Source: Vibrio chagasii (GTDB taxonomy: Bacteria; Pseudomonadota; Gammaproteobacteria; Enterobacterales; Vibrionaceae). From it: a DNA stretch of 64,000 bases. The notes beneath the pieces were generated by a model, which did not search any database, was not told where the DNA came from, and saw only the letters and a list, made by a program, of their open reading frames with translations. Position 1 is the first letter of the stretch. Each line of letters starts with the position of its first letter. The translations under genes and the position numbers were made by a program. The stretch covers positions 2,790,001 through 2,854,000 of the forward strand of contig NZ_AP025465.1 of assembly GCF_024347355.1 (NCBI RefSeq). Reading direction: 5' to 3'. Of this stretch, positions 27,901 to 38,109 are shown in pieces.

Positions 27901-28048
27901 TGATATCCGACAAAAAAATTGTTCGCTCTGCGCCATCAGCCTCGCACTTTTGTAACAATCTATTTCAAAGTGACCGCTTATTCTTGCGAAGAGTTGCCGG
28001 CTAGCTCGGTTTATCTAAATCAATCAAAACGACTCGACCATTAATAAC

Positions 28049-28079
28049 AAAACCCCACAACCAATGGCTATGGGGTTTT
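28049..28079 (-). terminator. Terminator of glnK-amtB
   Basis: AAAACCCCA/TGGGGTTTT form a 9-bp stem with a 13-base loop. It is read leftward into TTTTGTTATT, about 45 bases past the amtB stop codon. Confidence 0.8.
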
Positions 28080-28122
28080 CTTTGTCCTGCCTAACCCGTT
28101 CAGGTTAGACAAATGCTATTGA

Positions 28123-29352
28123 TTATTTTACTGATACAAACTCTGGGTAAGCACCAACACCACAATCGTGCATGTCCATACCTTCTAGCTCTTCGTCTTC
28201 ACTTACACGGATACCGATTGTTGCTTTAAGTACAGCCCATACCGCCAGGCTCGCACCGAATACCCAAGCAAAGATTACTGCTGCACCGAATAGTTGAGCA
28301 CCGAATGTAGCGTCTGCATTGCTTAGTGGCACAGCCATTAGACCGAAGAAACCACACACACCGTGCACTGAGATTGCACCTACTGGATCATCAATCTTAG
28401 CTTTATCTAGAGCGATGATGCTGAATACAACCAATGCGCCAGATACCGAACCAATTGCTACTGCAAATAGAGGTGATGGTGATAGAGGGTCTGCAGTGAT
28501 TGCTACTAGGCCAGCCAACGCACCGTTAAGAATCATGGTTAGGTCCGCTTTACCCCAGGTTGTCTTACATACTAGTAGTGCTGCGATTGCACCCGCTGCT
28601 GCTGCTGCGTTGGTGTTAAGGAAGATTTGACCCACTGCTGTTGCGTTCTCAAAATCTGAAACCATCAGTTGAGAGCCGCCGTTGAAACCGAACCAACCAA
28701 ACCAAAGGATGAACGTACCTAATGTAGCAAGTGGCATGTTTGAACCAGGAATTGGGTAGATTTCACCATTTTTACCGTATTTACCTTTACGAGCACCAAG
28801 TAATAGAACACCCGCTAACGCTGCTGCTGCACCCGCCATGTGTACGATACCTGAGCCTGCAAAATCACTGAAGCCTGCTTCTGATAGGAAACCACCACCC
28901 CAAGTCCAGTAACCTTCCATTGGGTAAATAAATGCAGTTAGTACTACAGAGAAGATTAGGAATGACCAAAGCTTCATACGTTCAGCTACTGCACCTGATA
29001 CCACAGACATTGCGGTTGCAACGAATACTACCTGGAAGAAGAAGTCTGATTCTAAAGAGTGGTCTGCGCCTTCACCTTGAGTACCAATCAGACTACCGAA
29101 TGATGGTAACCAACCGCCTTCGCCGTTATCGACATACATAATGTTGTAACCAACGACTAAGAACGCAGTACATGCAATCGCGTACAAGCAGATATTCTTA
29201 GTTAAAATCTCTGTGGTGTTCTTTGAACGAACTAGGCCAGCTTCTAACATTGCGAAGCCTGCTGCCATCCACATTACCAACGCACCTGAAATGAGGAAGA
29301 AAAAAGTGTCTAGTGCGTAACGTAGTTCCGTTACTGTTGTTGTAAGTTCCAT
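28123..29352 (-). CDS. amtB: Ammonium transporter AmtB
   Basis: This 409-residue Amt/MEP/Rh channel has about 11 membrane helices. The twin pore histidines are visible in SGIVHMAGAAAALAG (near residue 170) and ISVHGVCGFFGL (near 330). It conducts NH3/NH4+ across the inner membrane and is gated by the PII protein encoded immediately upstream (27-base gap). The C-terminal tail (EDEELEGMDMHDCGVGAYPE) is the GlnK-binding region. The ribosome site is GGAG. It is co-transcribed with glnK from a sigma54 promoter. Confidence 0.96.
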   Translation of the reverse strand: MELTTTVTELRYALDTFFFLISGALVMWMAAGFAMLEAGLVRSKNTTEILTKNICLYAIACTAFLVVGYNIMYVDNGEGGWLPSFGSLIGTQGEGADHSLESDFFFQVVFVATAMSVVSGAVAERMKLWSFLIFSVVLTAFIYPMEGYWTWGGGFLSEAGFSDFAGSGIVHMAGAAAALAGVLLLGARKGKYGKNGEIYPIPGSNMPLATLGTFILWFGWFGFNGGSQLMVSDFENATAVGQIFLNTNAAAAAGAIAALLVCKTTWGKADLTMILNGALAGLVAITADPLSPSPLFAVAIGSVSGALVVFSIIALDKAKIDDPVGAISVHGVCGFFGLMAVPLSNADATFGAQLFGAAVIFAWVFGASLAVWAVLKATIGIRVSEDEELEGMDMHDCGVGAYPEFVSVK

Positions 29353-29379
29353 ATTAAAGTCTCCAGTCCTTGTAATTCT

Positions 29380-29727
<348 letters not shown>

Positions 29728-29766
29728 TTAAATTCTTCACTAATTCCGTTAATTCTCTTATTACAA

Positions 29767-29782
29767 TCCAAGTTGTGTGCCA
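29767..29782 (-). promoter_or_regulatory. sigma54 promoter of glnK-amtB
   Basis: TGGCAC-ACAAC-TTGGA read leftward agrees with the sigma54 consensus TGGCAC-N5-TTGCA except for one base. It is 49 bases before the glnK start codon, so the transcript should begin near 29755. Confidence 0.85.
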
Positions 29783-29837
29783 AAAAGTTAACTTGTTGAT
29801 TTTTAATAATATGAAGATAATTAAGCACTAATAAAAA

Positions 29838-29870
29838 AAAAGGCCGCACCAATTTGGTGCGACCTTTTCA
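29838..29870 (-). terminator. Terminator of yacL, overlapping an NtrC-like box
   Basis: A near-perfect stem (AAGGTCGCACC with GGTGCGGCCTT) is followed leftward by a long T-run. The centre, 29845-29861, reads cGCACCA-ATT-TGGTGCg, which is the NtrC consensus dyad except for the outermost bases, and lies about 98 bases upstream of the predicted glnK transcription start. One sequence could serve both roles. Confidence 0.8.
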
Positions 29871-29895
29871 CTATCTTAATGCGTAACTCTATTAT

Positions 29896-29912
29896 TGCTC
29901 CAGTTTTGGGCA
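29896..29912 (-). promoter_or_regulatory. Weaker second NtrC-like box
   Basis: TGCTCCA-GTT-TTGGGCA matches the TGCACCA-N3-TGGTGCA dyad at 11 of 14 positions. It is centred 51 bases beyond the first box (close to five turns). Confidence 0.4.
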
Positions 29913-29942
29913 ACGGAGTCTTAAGCACTGTTATAACAACGG

Positions 29943-30311
29943 CTAGTACCCTAGAAACTCAACCCAGCGCTCGATTAGCAACTCGAAGTCGTCAATTCCA
30001 CAGCTTGCTTGGCTCTCGCAGTTGTAAAAGTCGAACTCACTGCCCTCTTCCATTTCTTGCTCATGACCTAACACGTTTTCTTGAATCGTTACTTCATCTT
30101 CATTGATCGCTAGACTGATCTCTTTACCAAGTAACGTCACTTCGTTGCTCAGATCCTGTCGTGATTGCTCGATAAGCGCCATCACATGATCTAATTTCTG
30201 CTTATCTTTACCGATCTCTTCTTGTAACCAGCGGCCAACGATTTCATGTCCCATGCTGCATTTCACGTAGTACTCACCCATCAGAGTGTTTCTTGTAAAT
30301 TCGAATTCCAT
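29943..30311 (-). CDS. yacL: UPF0231 family protein YacL
   Basis: This 122-residue acidic soluble protein starts MEFEFTRNTLMGEYYVKC and contains SMGHEIVGRWLQEE, clearly like Escherichia coli YacL, which also lies directly downstream of acnB. The function is unknown. It has no signal peptide or membrane helix, and a high Glu/Asp content toward the C-terminus. GGAG precedes the start. The acnB terminator lies between it and acnB, so yacL probably has its own promoter. Confidence 0.88.
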   Translation of the reverse strand: MEFEFTRNTLMGEYYVKCSMGHEIVGRWLQEEIGKDKQKLDHVMALIEQSRQDLSNEVTLLGKEISLAINEDEVTIQENVLGHEQEMEEGSEFDFYNCESQASCGIDDFELLIERWVEFLGY

Positions 30312-30413
30312 AGTGGCTCCACGCAGTAACTGCAGACAGGGTTAAAAATGAGGCGAGAGTATATAGTGAAGTGATCAATAGATCGAGTCACTCGTAGCCC
30401 AGTATTCAGACAT

Positions 30414-30445
30414 AAAAAAACGCCTTCTACGAATAGAAGGCGTTT
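30414..30445 (-). terminator. Terminator of acnB
   Basis: Read leftward, AACGCCTTCTA/TAGAAGGCGTT enclose a TTCG tetraloop and are followed by a run of T. It lies about 30 bases past the acnB stop codon. Confidence 0.92.
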
Positions 30446-30470
30446 AATTAGTTACTTAGTCAATCAGCGA

Positions 30471-33059
30471 TTATGCTGGTTCTTGGAAAATAACTGTATC
30501 GGCTTTTTCCGTGTACTGACCCATTTTATGGAAGTTCAGGTAACGGTATGTATCTGCAGCCGTTGCATTGATCTTATCCGCGTACTCTAGGTACTCTTCT
30601 TTAGTTGGAATACGACCAAGAATCGCACCAACCGCAGAAAGTTCAGCAGATGCTAGGTAAACGTTAGCACCTGTACCCAAACGGTTCGGGAAGTTACGAG
30701 TAGACGTAGACATTACTGTCGACTGGTCTGCAACACGTGCTTGGTTACCCATACATAGAGAACAACCCGGAGTTTCGATACGAACCCCGGCACGACCGAA
30801 GATACCGTAGTAGCCTTCTTCTGTTAGCTGGTCTTTATCCATCTTAGTTGGCGGAGCCACCCATAGACGAGTGCTTAGCGAGCCGTTGAACTCTTCAAGC
30901 ATCTTACCTGCAGCACGGAAGTGACCAATGTTGGTCATACAAGAACCGATAAACACTTCTTGGATCTCTGTGCCTTGAACATCAGAAAGAAGACGAGCAT
31001 CATCTGGATCGTTTGGTGCACATAGGATTGGCTGATCGATGTCAGCAAGGTCGATTTCGATAACGTGAGCGTATTCAGCATCTGAATCGGCAGACAGCAA
31101 CTCAGGGTTCGCTAGCCACTCTTCCATTGCCGTAATACGACGTTCGATAGTACGTACATCACCGTAGCCTTCAGCGATCATCCACTTAAGCATAACGATG
31201 TTTGAGTTCAGGTACTCTTCGATAGACTCTTGAGACAGCTTAACTGTACAACCTGCCGCTGAACGTTCAGCTGAAGCGTCAGAAAGTTCGAACGCTTGCT
31301 CAACAGATAGGTGCTCAACACCTTCGATTTCTAGCACTCGACCAGAGAATTCGTTGATCTTACCTGCTTTCTCTACGGTTAGTAGACCTTGCTTGATGCC
31401 GTATAGAGGGATTGCATGTACTAGGTCACGTAGCGTGATACCTGGCTGCATTTCACCTTTAAAGCGAACCAAGATAGATTCAGGCATATCAAGAGGCATA
31501 ACACCTGTTGCTGCCGCGAATGCAACTAGACCAGAACCCGCAGGGAATGAGATCCCTAGAGGGAAACGAGTATGCGAGTCACCACCTGTACCTACAGTAT
31601 CAGGAAGAAGCATACGGTTTAGCCATGAGTGGATAACACCATCACCAGGACGTAGTGAAACACCGGCACGGTTCATGATGAAATCAGGTAGCGTATGGTG
31701 CGTATTAACATCAACTGGTTTCGGGTATGCCGATGTGTGACAGAAAGACTGCATCACTAGGTCAGCAGAGAAGCCAAGACAAGCAAGGTCTTTAAGCTCA
31801 TCACGCGTCATAGGACCAGTAGTATCTTGAGAACCTACTGTCGTCATCTTAGGCTCACAGTATTGACCCGCGCGAACGCCTTCAACACCACATGCTTTAC
31901 CAACCATCTTCTGAGCTAGTGTATAGCCTTTATCAGATGCAGATGGATCAACAGGCTTAGCAAATAGGTCTGTTTCTTCTAGACCAAGAGAAGCACGAGC
32001 ACGACCTGTTAAACCACGACCGATGATAAGTGGGATACGACCACCAGCACGAACTTCATCCAGCAATACTTTGCTTAGTTCGAAGCTAGAGATCTCTTCA
32101 CCGTTTTTACGTACAACACCTTCATATGGGAAAATATCGATAACATCGCCCATGTTCATGTTTTGAACGTCTAATTCAATCGGAAGTGCGCCTGAATCTT
32201 CCATCGTGTTGTAGAAGATTGGAGCAATTTTACCACCAAGACAAACACCGCCAGTGCGCTTGTTTGGTACGAACGGGATATCTTCACCCATGAACCAAAG
32301 TACTGAGTTCGTCGCAGACTTACGAGAAGAACCTGTACCAACAACATCACCTACGTAAGCAAGCTGAATGCCGTCTTTTTGCAGTTCTTCGATTTGAGCG
32401 ATTGGGCCAACCGTACCTGGTTGATCTGGGTTGATGCCATCACGTTCCATCTTCAGCATCGCTTTTGCGTGTACTGGAATATCTGGACGAGACCATGCAT
32501 CAGGTGCTGGAGATAGGTCATCGGTGTTCGTTTCACCAGTGACTTTGAATACTTTTACAGTGATCTTTTCAGCGACTTTATCTTTCGCTGTGAACCATTC
32601 TGCATCAGCCCAAGATTGAAGGACTTGTTGCGCTGGTTCGTTACCAGCTTTAGCTTTCTCTTCTACGTCGTAGAACGCATCAAACATCAGTAGAGTGTGA
32701 GACAGTGCTTTCACAGCGATTGGAGCAAGCTCAGCATCATCAAGTAGAGATACTAGAGATTCGATGTTGTAACCACCTTGCATAGTACCAAGCAATTCTG
32801 CAGCTTTTGCTTTGCTTACTAGTGGAGATGCTACTTCACCTTTAGTGATAGCCGTTAGGAAGCCCGCTTTTACATAGGCAGCTTCATCTACGCCTGGTGG
32901 AATGCGGTTTTCTAGTAGGTCAAGAATGGTTTCTTCTTCACCTTGAGGTGGGTTCTTCAGAAGTTCAACTAGGCCAGCTACCTGCTCAGCATCTAGTGGT
33001 TTTGGAACAACTCCTTCGGCAGCACGTTCTTCGACGTGTTTACGGTAGGCTTCAAGCAC
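30471..33059 (-). CDS. acnB: Aconitate hydratase B
   Basis: AcnB interconverts citrate and isocitrate in the TCA cycle through a [4Fe-4S] cluster. The protein (862 residues) matches the AcnB class: an N-terminal HEAT-like domain, the swivelling domain near 170-380, then catalytic domains with cluster cysteines in [11 protein letters not shown] and [11 protein letters not shown] 33059 (reading [11 protein letters not shown] after the start residue) was chosen because an AGAGGA ribosome site lies 8 bases upstream and the E. coli protein starts at the same residue. A GTG nine codons earlier is less likely. A UUCG-loop terminator follows. Confidence 0.95.
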   Translation of the reverse strand: MLEAYRKHVEERAAEGVVPKPLDAEQVAGLVELLKNPPQGEEETILDLLENRIPPGVDEAAYVKAGFLTAITKGEVASPLVSKAKAAELLGTMQGGYNIESLVSLLDDAELAPIAVKALSHTLLMFDAFYDVEEKAKAGNEPAQQVLQSWADAEWFTAKDKVAEKITVKVFKVTGETNTDDLSPAPDAWSRPDIPVHAKAMLKMERDGINPDQPGTVGPIAQIEELQKDGIQLAYVGDVVGTGSSRKSATNSVLWFMGEDIPFVPNKRTGGVCLGGKIAPIFYNTMEDSGALPIELDVQNMNMGDVIDIFPYEGVVRKNGEEISSFELSKVLLDEVRAGGRIPLIIGRGLTGRARASLGLEETDLFAKPVDPSASDKGYTLAQKMVGKACGVEGVRAGQYCEPKMTTVGSQDTTGPMTRDELKDLACLGFSADLVMQSFCHTSAYPKPVDVNTHHTLPDFIMNRAGVSLRPGDGVIHSWLNRMLLPDTVGTGGDSHTRFPLGISFPAGSGLVAFAAATGVMPLDMPESILVRFKGEMQPGITLRDLVHAIPLYGIKQGLLTVEKAGKINEFSGRVLEIEGVEHLSVEQAFELSDASAERSAAGCTVKLSQESIEEYLNSNIVMLKWMIAEGYGDVRTIERRITAMEEWLANPELLSADSDAEYAHVIEIDLADIDQPILCAPNDPDDARLLSDVQGTEIQEVFIGSCMTNIGHFRAAGKMLEEFNGSLSTRLWVAPPTKMDKDQLTEEGYYGIFGRAGVRIETPGCSLCMGNQARVADQSTVMSTSTRNFPNRLGTGANVYLASAELSAVGAILGRIPTKEEYLEYADKINATAADTYRYLNFHKMGQYTEKADTVIFQEPA

Positions 33060-33222
33060 GACTTTTTTCCTCTCATTGCGGTTCACTTCTCACCTTCATA
33101 ATTGTTAGTAAAATAAAGAAGTGAACATCCTTGGAAACTTGGCTCTCCATTGCCATTTTTGTCATTCAATTTGTATTGATGAGCGGCGTCATAGAGGCCA
33201 AACTGTGGGCGGTAGAATAGCA

Positions 33223-33238
33223 AATTTAACGTTAAATT
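33223..33238. promoter_or_regulatory. 16-bp AT-rich perfect palindrome upstream of acnB
   Basis: AATTTAACGTTAAATT is centred about 170 bases before the acnB start codon, in the 272-base gap to the patatin gene. It looks like a dimeric regulator site; the regulator is unknown. Confidence 0.35.
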
Positions 33239-33331
33239 AAAATCTTATCATTTTGACCAACATAGCAAGTTAAGACGAAAGTCCCACTATTTTTGCCTAT
33301 TTACGCACTAAAATGACGACTCTACGCATGA

Positions 33332-35671
33332 TTATTTGTAAGACGTACCAACAATCAAGTAAACCGAATCGAAGTTATCTTCCGTGCGTCCATAAGCCAA
33401 GATGATTGGCCCAATTGGGGAATCAACACCCGCGAAAACCGAGCCCGCGGTGTACATCGGCGCTTCATTAAGCTTCAATTCATTGTTCGACCAAACGCCA
33501 CCATGTTCGATGGATGCGCCTATATAGAACGGCGACTCAAAGAGACCGAAGTCATTATCAAACCACTTATAGCGATAGATCAGACTAGTGTACGCTAAGT
33601 TCTGACCGATCAAGCTGTTTCTCGGGATACCAGATAGGTTCAAGAAGCCGCCTAGCTCTTTCGGATCGATAGGAAAAACTGAGTTCTTGCTCTCAACAAT
33701 ACCGTAATCGACTTTTCCGACTAAAGTATGCTTTTCATAGCTTTTTGCAGCCATTAGATTGGCGGAAAACTCATAGACTGTATCACTTCCAGAGGCCAAC
33801 TCCTCATCTCCAATCGAACTGTTATTCTCAAAGTCATCATGAGAGACAAGGTACTCTAAATCAACGAAGTAACCTTCGGTTGGCAAACTGAAGTTGTCTA
33901 AGGTATCCAGTCGATAACTGATGAAACCGCCTACGCGATTGTAACTACCACCACCCAGTGAAGGTAACGAGGCCACTTCTACATCACCATCGGTATAGCG
34001 AACACCAAACTTAAGTTCTTGCCACAAAGTAGGTTGATAACCTAACGCCAATTCACCTATGTATTCGCTGTATGACATCGGAACATAATCTTGAGTTACG
34101 TCTAACGTAGGCTCCTCAATCTCATCAATTCCTGCGGGTAGGTTTCGATTCTCTTTACTGTAAACAATCGAAGCAGAGGTAAATAACTTCTGGCTTGAGA
34201 AGAACGGTGAGTAAAGTTCCGCTTCAATTCGCTTATCCGTACCCATTTCAATATTGGTTCTCAACTCAGCACCATGCGAGTTGATGTCGGTGAAGTTCGC
34301 TGAAACACCGAGTGAATATTGACTCTCGGTAGAGAAGTCATCTTCAAGGAAGAATCGAAAGTTGAGGTAATTAGGCCCCCAAGACTTTTCATCCACATTC
34401 ACCGTAAGTTGATCTTCACCATCAACGTTTTCGAACTCATAAGTCACCAACTCAAAGCGATCCAACGCATAAAGGTCTTGCACCTTTGCCTCGATTTCGC
34501 TGGTTTTGAGAACCTTGCCTGAATGAAGGTTCAAACGGTTTTCGAGCAGCTTATCTGAGTAATGGGTATTGTTATTAATGACCACTTTATCTACCACGGT
34601 TTTATCACCATGCTTCAGCTGCCTGCGAGCTTTTTGTTTGTCTTCGATATAGTGTTGGTAATCAGCATTCGAGAGTGACAACTTAGAAAGTTCAGCAGAG
34701 TGCTCCTTAGCAGACTCGTAACCGGCTTCGTAAGCTGATGGCATTTTATCGAATTCAGTGGTTTCAATTTCTCCAACATCAGGTTGGAGGAATACATCAT
34801 TGTCTGTAAGTGTTTCAGCTTGTTCCTGAGTACTACGCTGGACAAGATAATTGGAGAGCTGGTCGGCTGCGGCTAAAAAGGTCGTAAAATCTTCTTTGCC
34901 TTTGTAGTTGGTACTGATATCAACCGCAATGATGATATCTGCGCCCATCGCTCTTGCGACATCAACAGGCATATTGTTGGTTACGCCACCGTCAACTAGC
35001 ATTCGCCCATCAACTTCATAAGGCGGAAGAGCACCAGGTACCGACATACTTGCCATCATGGCATCGACAAGGTGACCATGGTCAATCACGACTTCTTCAA
35101 GTTCAATTATGTCGGTTGCCACTGAGCGATAAGGGATAGCAAGATGATCGAAAGAGTCGAGTGGTGACAGGTTACCTGTGGTTTCACGCAGAATACGCAG
35201 CATATTCTGACCTTGTACCACGCCTTTTCTGGCTTTGATTTCTCCCCAACCTAAACCAAGATCGGTATTCAGTTGGTAGCGGTCTTCATACTCTTTATCT
35301 CGTACACGACGATCGCTACGGTTTACACGATCACGGTAACCGCGATTCCAATCCACCGTATAGATAAAGCTTTCAATCTCGTCGGCGCTCATCCCTGTCG
35401 CATAAAGACCACCAACGTATGACCCCATACTGGTACCGGTAATGTAATCAACCGGGATTTGCATCTCTTCGAGCGCTTTAAGTACGCCAATATGGGCAGC
35501 ACCTTTTGCACCGCCGCCCGCTAAAACAACAGCAACCGTTGGCCTCTTATGAGCTTGTTCAAGTTCCACATGCTCGGATGAATCAACCTGTGCCGCAGTC
35601 GCTGCGAACAGTTGAAAACTGATCACAGTACCGACCATACCTAAGCTGCTCACTAACCAACGAGAAATCAT
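33332..35671 (-). CDS. Type Vd patatin-like phospholipase with outer-membrane barrel
   Basis: This 779-residue protein has a signal peptide (about 1-25), then a patatin phospholipase domain. The oxyanion loop is VVLAGGGAKGAAHIGVL near residue 50, the nucleophile serine is in GTSMGSYVGG near 80, and the catalytic aspartate is in VDGGVTNNMPVD near 225. A POTRA-like domain follows (about 355-425), then a C-terminal 16-strand-type surface-antigen barrel ending VGTSYK. This is the PlpD architecture, in which the lipase passes through or is displayed by its own barrel. Whether the lipase is released is not visible. AAGGA precedes the start, and the gap to mrcB upstream is 38 bases. Confidence 0.88.
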   Translation of the reverse strand: MISRWLVSSLGMVGTVISFQLFAATAAQVDSSEHVELEQAHKRPTVAVVLAGGGAKGAAHIGVLKALEEMQIPVDYITGTSMGSYVGGLYATGMSADEIESFIYTVDWNRGYRDRVNRSDRRVRDKEYEDRYQLNTDLGLGWGEIKARKGVVQGQNMLRILRETTGNLSPLDSFDHLAIPYRSVATDIIELEEVVIDHGHLVDAMMASMSVPGALPPYEVDGRMLVDGGVTNNMPVDVARAMGADIIIAVDISTNYKGKEDFTTFLAAADQLSNYLVQRSTQEQAETLTDNDVFLQPDVGEIETTEFDKMPSAYEAGYESAKEHSAELSKLSLSNADYQHYIEDKQKARRQLKHGDKTVVDKVVINNNTHYSDKLLENRLNLHSGKVLKTSEIEAKVQDLYALDRFELVTYEFENVDGEDQLTVNVDEKSWGPNYLNFRFFLEDDFSTESQYSLGVSANFTDINSHGAELRTNIEMGTDKRIEAELYSPFFSSQKLFTSASIVYSKENRNLPAGIDEIEEPTLDVTQDYVPMSYSEYIGELALGYQPTLWQELKFGVRYTDGDVEVASLPSLGGGSYNRVGGFISYRLDTLDNFSLPTEGYFVDLEYLVSHDDFENNSSIGDEELASGSDTVYEFSANLMAAKSYEKHTLVGKVDYGIVESKNSVFPIDPKELGGFLNLSGIPRNSLIGQNLAYTSLIYRYKWFDNDFGLFESPFYIGASIEHGGVWSNNELKLNEAPMYTAGSVFAGVDSPIGPIILAYGRTEDNFDSVYLIVGTSYK

Positions 35672-35709
35672 TATTTAAACTGTCCTTGTCATTGTTTTCT
35701 GTTATGACT

Positions 35710-38109
35710 TTACCATTGAAAAAGCTTCTTTAGCCACTGTTTTGGTTGACTTTCACAGCTCTTTTTAATGTTTCCATTTTCATCCCAAACCGGCAATTTA
35801 ACTGCGCCATCACAGTCAAACTCCAACGCACCGTCAGACGTACGAGTGAAGCTCGCGGTTGCGATTCCGGTTGGCCATGGCAGTAGTAGCTGCTCAGGCG
35901 TTCTCTGCTTCAAGTAATCAGCGTAGACACGCAATGCACCACTAGAACCAGTAAGCTTTGTCGGTTTATTGTCATCACGTCCAAGCCAGATGGTTGTTAC
36001 TTCGCGCCCATCAACACCCACAAACCAACTATCGCGGCTGTCATTACTGGTACCTGTTTTACCGGCCAGCCCTGCCCATGCAAACTGGTTCTGTAGGAAT
36101 CGCCCCGTCCCTTCCGATACACCACGTTTCATTGCGTAAGTGGTTAGCCAAGCGGCTTGCTGATCAACGCGCTGCGATACTCGAGGGATTGATTGGTATA
36201 AAACCTCACCGTCACTATCAACCACTGAGCGGAGCGCAGACAAAGGTGCGATACGGCCAGAGTTAGTGATCGTCTGGAACATCTGAGACACTTGGAATGG
36301 TGTCAGAGAGAACGCCCCCAAAAACATCGATGGTACTGGACGAATTTCATTTTTATCGACACCCAGTTTACCTATGGTATCGGAGACCGTATCAATGCCT
36401 AACTGCATCCCTAGACGCACAGTTGGTACGTTATAAGACTTAGACAGTGCCACATATAAAGGCACTTCTCCGCGGAACTTACGGTCGAAGTTTCTCGGGC
36501 TCCATACGCTGCCCTTACTGCCTTTCAAGCTGAGTGGTGTATCCATCAAAGTCGTCGCAAGCGTGTACTTTTCTGGCTGCTCAAGTGCGGTTAAATAAAC
36601 CGCCGGTTTCACCAAAGAACCGATAGGACGGCTTGCATTCAAGGCACGGTTAAAGCCGTCATAGCCAGTACGCTTACCACCGACCATTGCACGGATTTCA
36701 CCAGTGTTTCTATCTACCGCGATCGCTGCAGCCTCTAATTTATCACCTGCCGTTTTCGATAGTTCAGGCACCTTGCGAGCAATCGACTTCTCTAGCTTGT
36801 CTTGCGAAACCGGATCCAAAGAGGTGAAGACACGTATCCCTTTCTTAGCTTGGAACCTATCACCAACATACTTTTTCAGCTCGATATTGACCTGTTGGAA
36901 ATAAGCAGGCTGACGGCTGGCAATGCGCGGATTGTCTTGGATATCCAAATCACGGCTTGCTGCTTCTTCATATTGTCTTGGGGTCAAAATATCTTGTTGC
37001 ATCAACAAGCGCAGAACCAGATCGCGTCGAGTTTTAGCGCGCTCAGGGTAGCGAACCGGGTTGTAATACGATGGTCCTTTCACCATGCCCACCAGCAAGG
37101 CTAACTGATCAATACGCAGTTCTTGAATCGGTTGGCCGAAGTACAAGCGCGAAGCCAAACCAAAGCCGTGAATCGCTTCACCGCCATTTTGACCAAGATA
37201 AACCTCGTTTAAGTAAGCCTCTAAAATACGGTCTTTGCTGTAACGATGATCCAAGATAAGCGCGATATAAGCCTCACGAATCTTACGCCAAAGCGTACGT
37301 TCACTAGATAGGAACAGGTTTTTCGCGAGCTGCTGTGTCAGCGTACTACCACCTTGTACAGTGCGCCCAGCCTTGACGTTAACCACCATCGCACGAGCAA
37401 TCGCTAGAGGTGAAACACCATCGTGCTGATAGAAGTTTCTATCTTCCGTCGCGAGCAAGGCATCAACCATCACCTCTGGAAATTGGTTACGTTTTAAGAA
37501 CAGACGTTGTTCATCGTTACTTTTCTCAAGCATGCCCAACATCTTAGGTTCGACACGCAAATACCCCATGTCGCCTTTCTTCTCTAGCGACTGAATACGA
37601 GTTAACTCATTACCATTGAAGTGCAGCATCACGTGACGATCAGCTTCCGGCCGATCGACAAACTCGAACGGACGACGAATCATCTCAATTTTAGTTGATG
37701 AAGATGAATATTCACCAGGATGACGAGGGGAGCTCACCTTACGATAATTCAGCACATCCAATTCATTCTTCACCTGAACAAGGCTGACCTGAGTACCTGG
37801 ATATAAATCCAACACACGCGCATAAACAACCGTTGGTAAATCAAACAGCTGGCCTTCAAAGCGCTGCTTCACCACAGAGTCAAGATAGATACCAACAAAC
37901 AATAGCAATGCAGCCAGTGCTAGGCCCGCTTTCCACGCGATGCCCCACAGGATCTTTAACCAACCTCTGTTACCCGCCTTTTTCGCTTTTGATTTGCCTT
38001 TCTTGGCCGTCGCTCTCGGCTTTCTTGGTTTCGCTTTGGTCGCTGGTGACTTCTTTGCTGGCGCTTTTTTAGGTGGTGCCTTTTTTGGCGTTAACATTTT
38101 GGTCATCAT
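35710..38109 (-). CDS. mrcB: Penicillin-binding protein 1B
   Basis: This bifunctional peptidoglycan glycosyltransferase/transpeptidase has 799 residues. It has a Lys/Pro-rich cytoplasmic tail (1-50), one membrane helix (about 55-75), a UB2H domain for LpoB-type activators (about 90-175), a GT51 domain (ATEDRNFYQHDG, GGSTLTQQLAKNLFL) and a transpeptidase with SLVK, SYN and KTG motifs in order. It polymerises and cross-links glycan at the inner membrane. Its ATG overlaps the hrpB stop codon (ATGA). A second ATG three codons later could also be used. Confidence 0.95.
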   Translation of the reverse strand: MMTKMLTPKKAPPKKAPAKKSPATKAKPRKPRATAKKGKSKAKKAGNRGWLKILWGIAWKAGLALAALLLFVGIYLDSVVKQRFEGQLFDLPTVVYARVLDLYPGTQVSLVQVKNELDVLNYRKVSSPRHPGEYSSSSTKIEMIRRPFEFVDRPEADRHVMLHFNGNELTRIQSLEKKGDMGYLRVEPKMLGMLEKSNDEQRLFLKRNQFPEVMVDALLATEDRNFYQHDGVSPLAIARAMVVNVKAGRTVQGGSTLTQQLAKNLFLSSERTLWRKIREAYIALILDHRYSKDRILEAYLNEVYLGQNGGEAIHGFGLASRLYFGQPIQELRIDQLALLVGMVKGPSYYNPVRYPERAKTRRDLVLRLLMQQDILTPRQYEEAASRDLDIQDNPRIASRQPAYFQQVNIELKKYVGDRFQAKKGIRVFTSLDPVSQDKLEKSIARKVPELSKTAGDKLEAAAIAVDRNTGEIRAMVGGKRTGYDGFNRALNASRPIGSLVKPAVYLTALEQPEKYTLATTLMDTPLSLKGSKGSVWSPRNFDRKFRGEVPLYVALSKSYNVPTVRLGMQLGIDTVSDTIGKLGVDKNEIRPVPSMFLGAFSLTPFQVSQMFQTITNSGRIAPLSALRSVVDSDGEVLYQSIPRVSQRVDQQAAWLTTYAMKRGVSEGTGRFLQNQFAWAGLAGKTGTSNDSRDSWFVGVDGREVTTIWLGRDDNKPTKLTGSSGALRVYADYLKQRTPEQLLLPWPTGIATASFTRTSDGALEFDCDGAVKLPVWDENGNIKKSCESQPKQWLKKLFQW

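Noticed and set aside
29845-29861. Reading the palindrome only as a terminator
   Set aside because: It matches the NtrC dyad and is correctly placed relative to a sigma54 promoter, so the dual reading was kept as a finding rather than dismissed.
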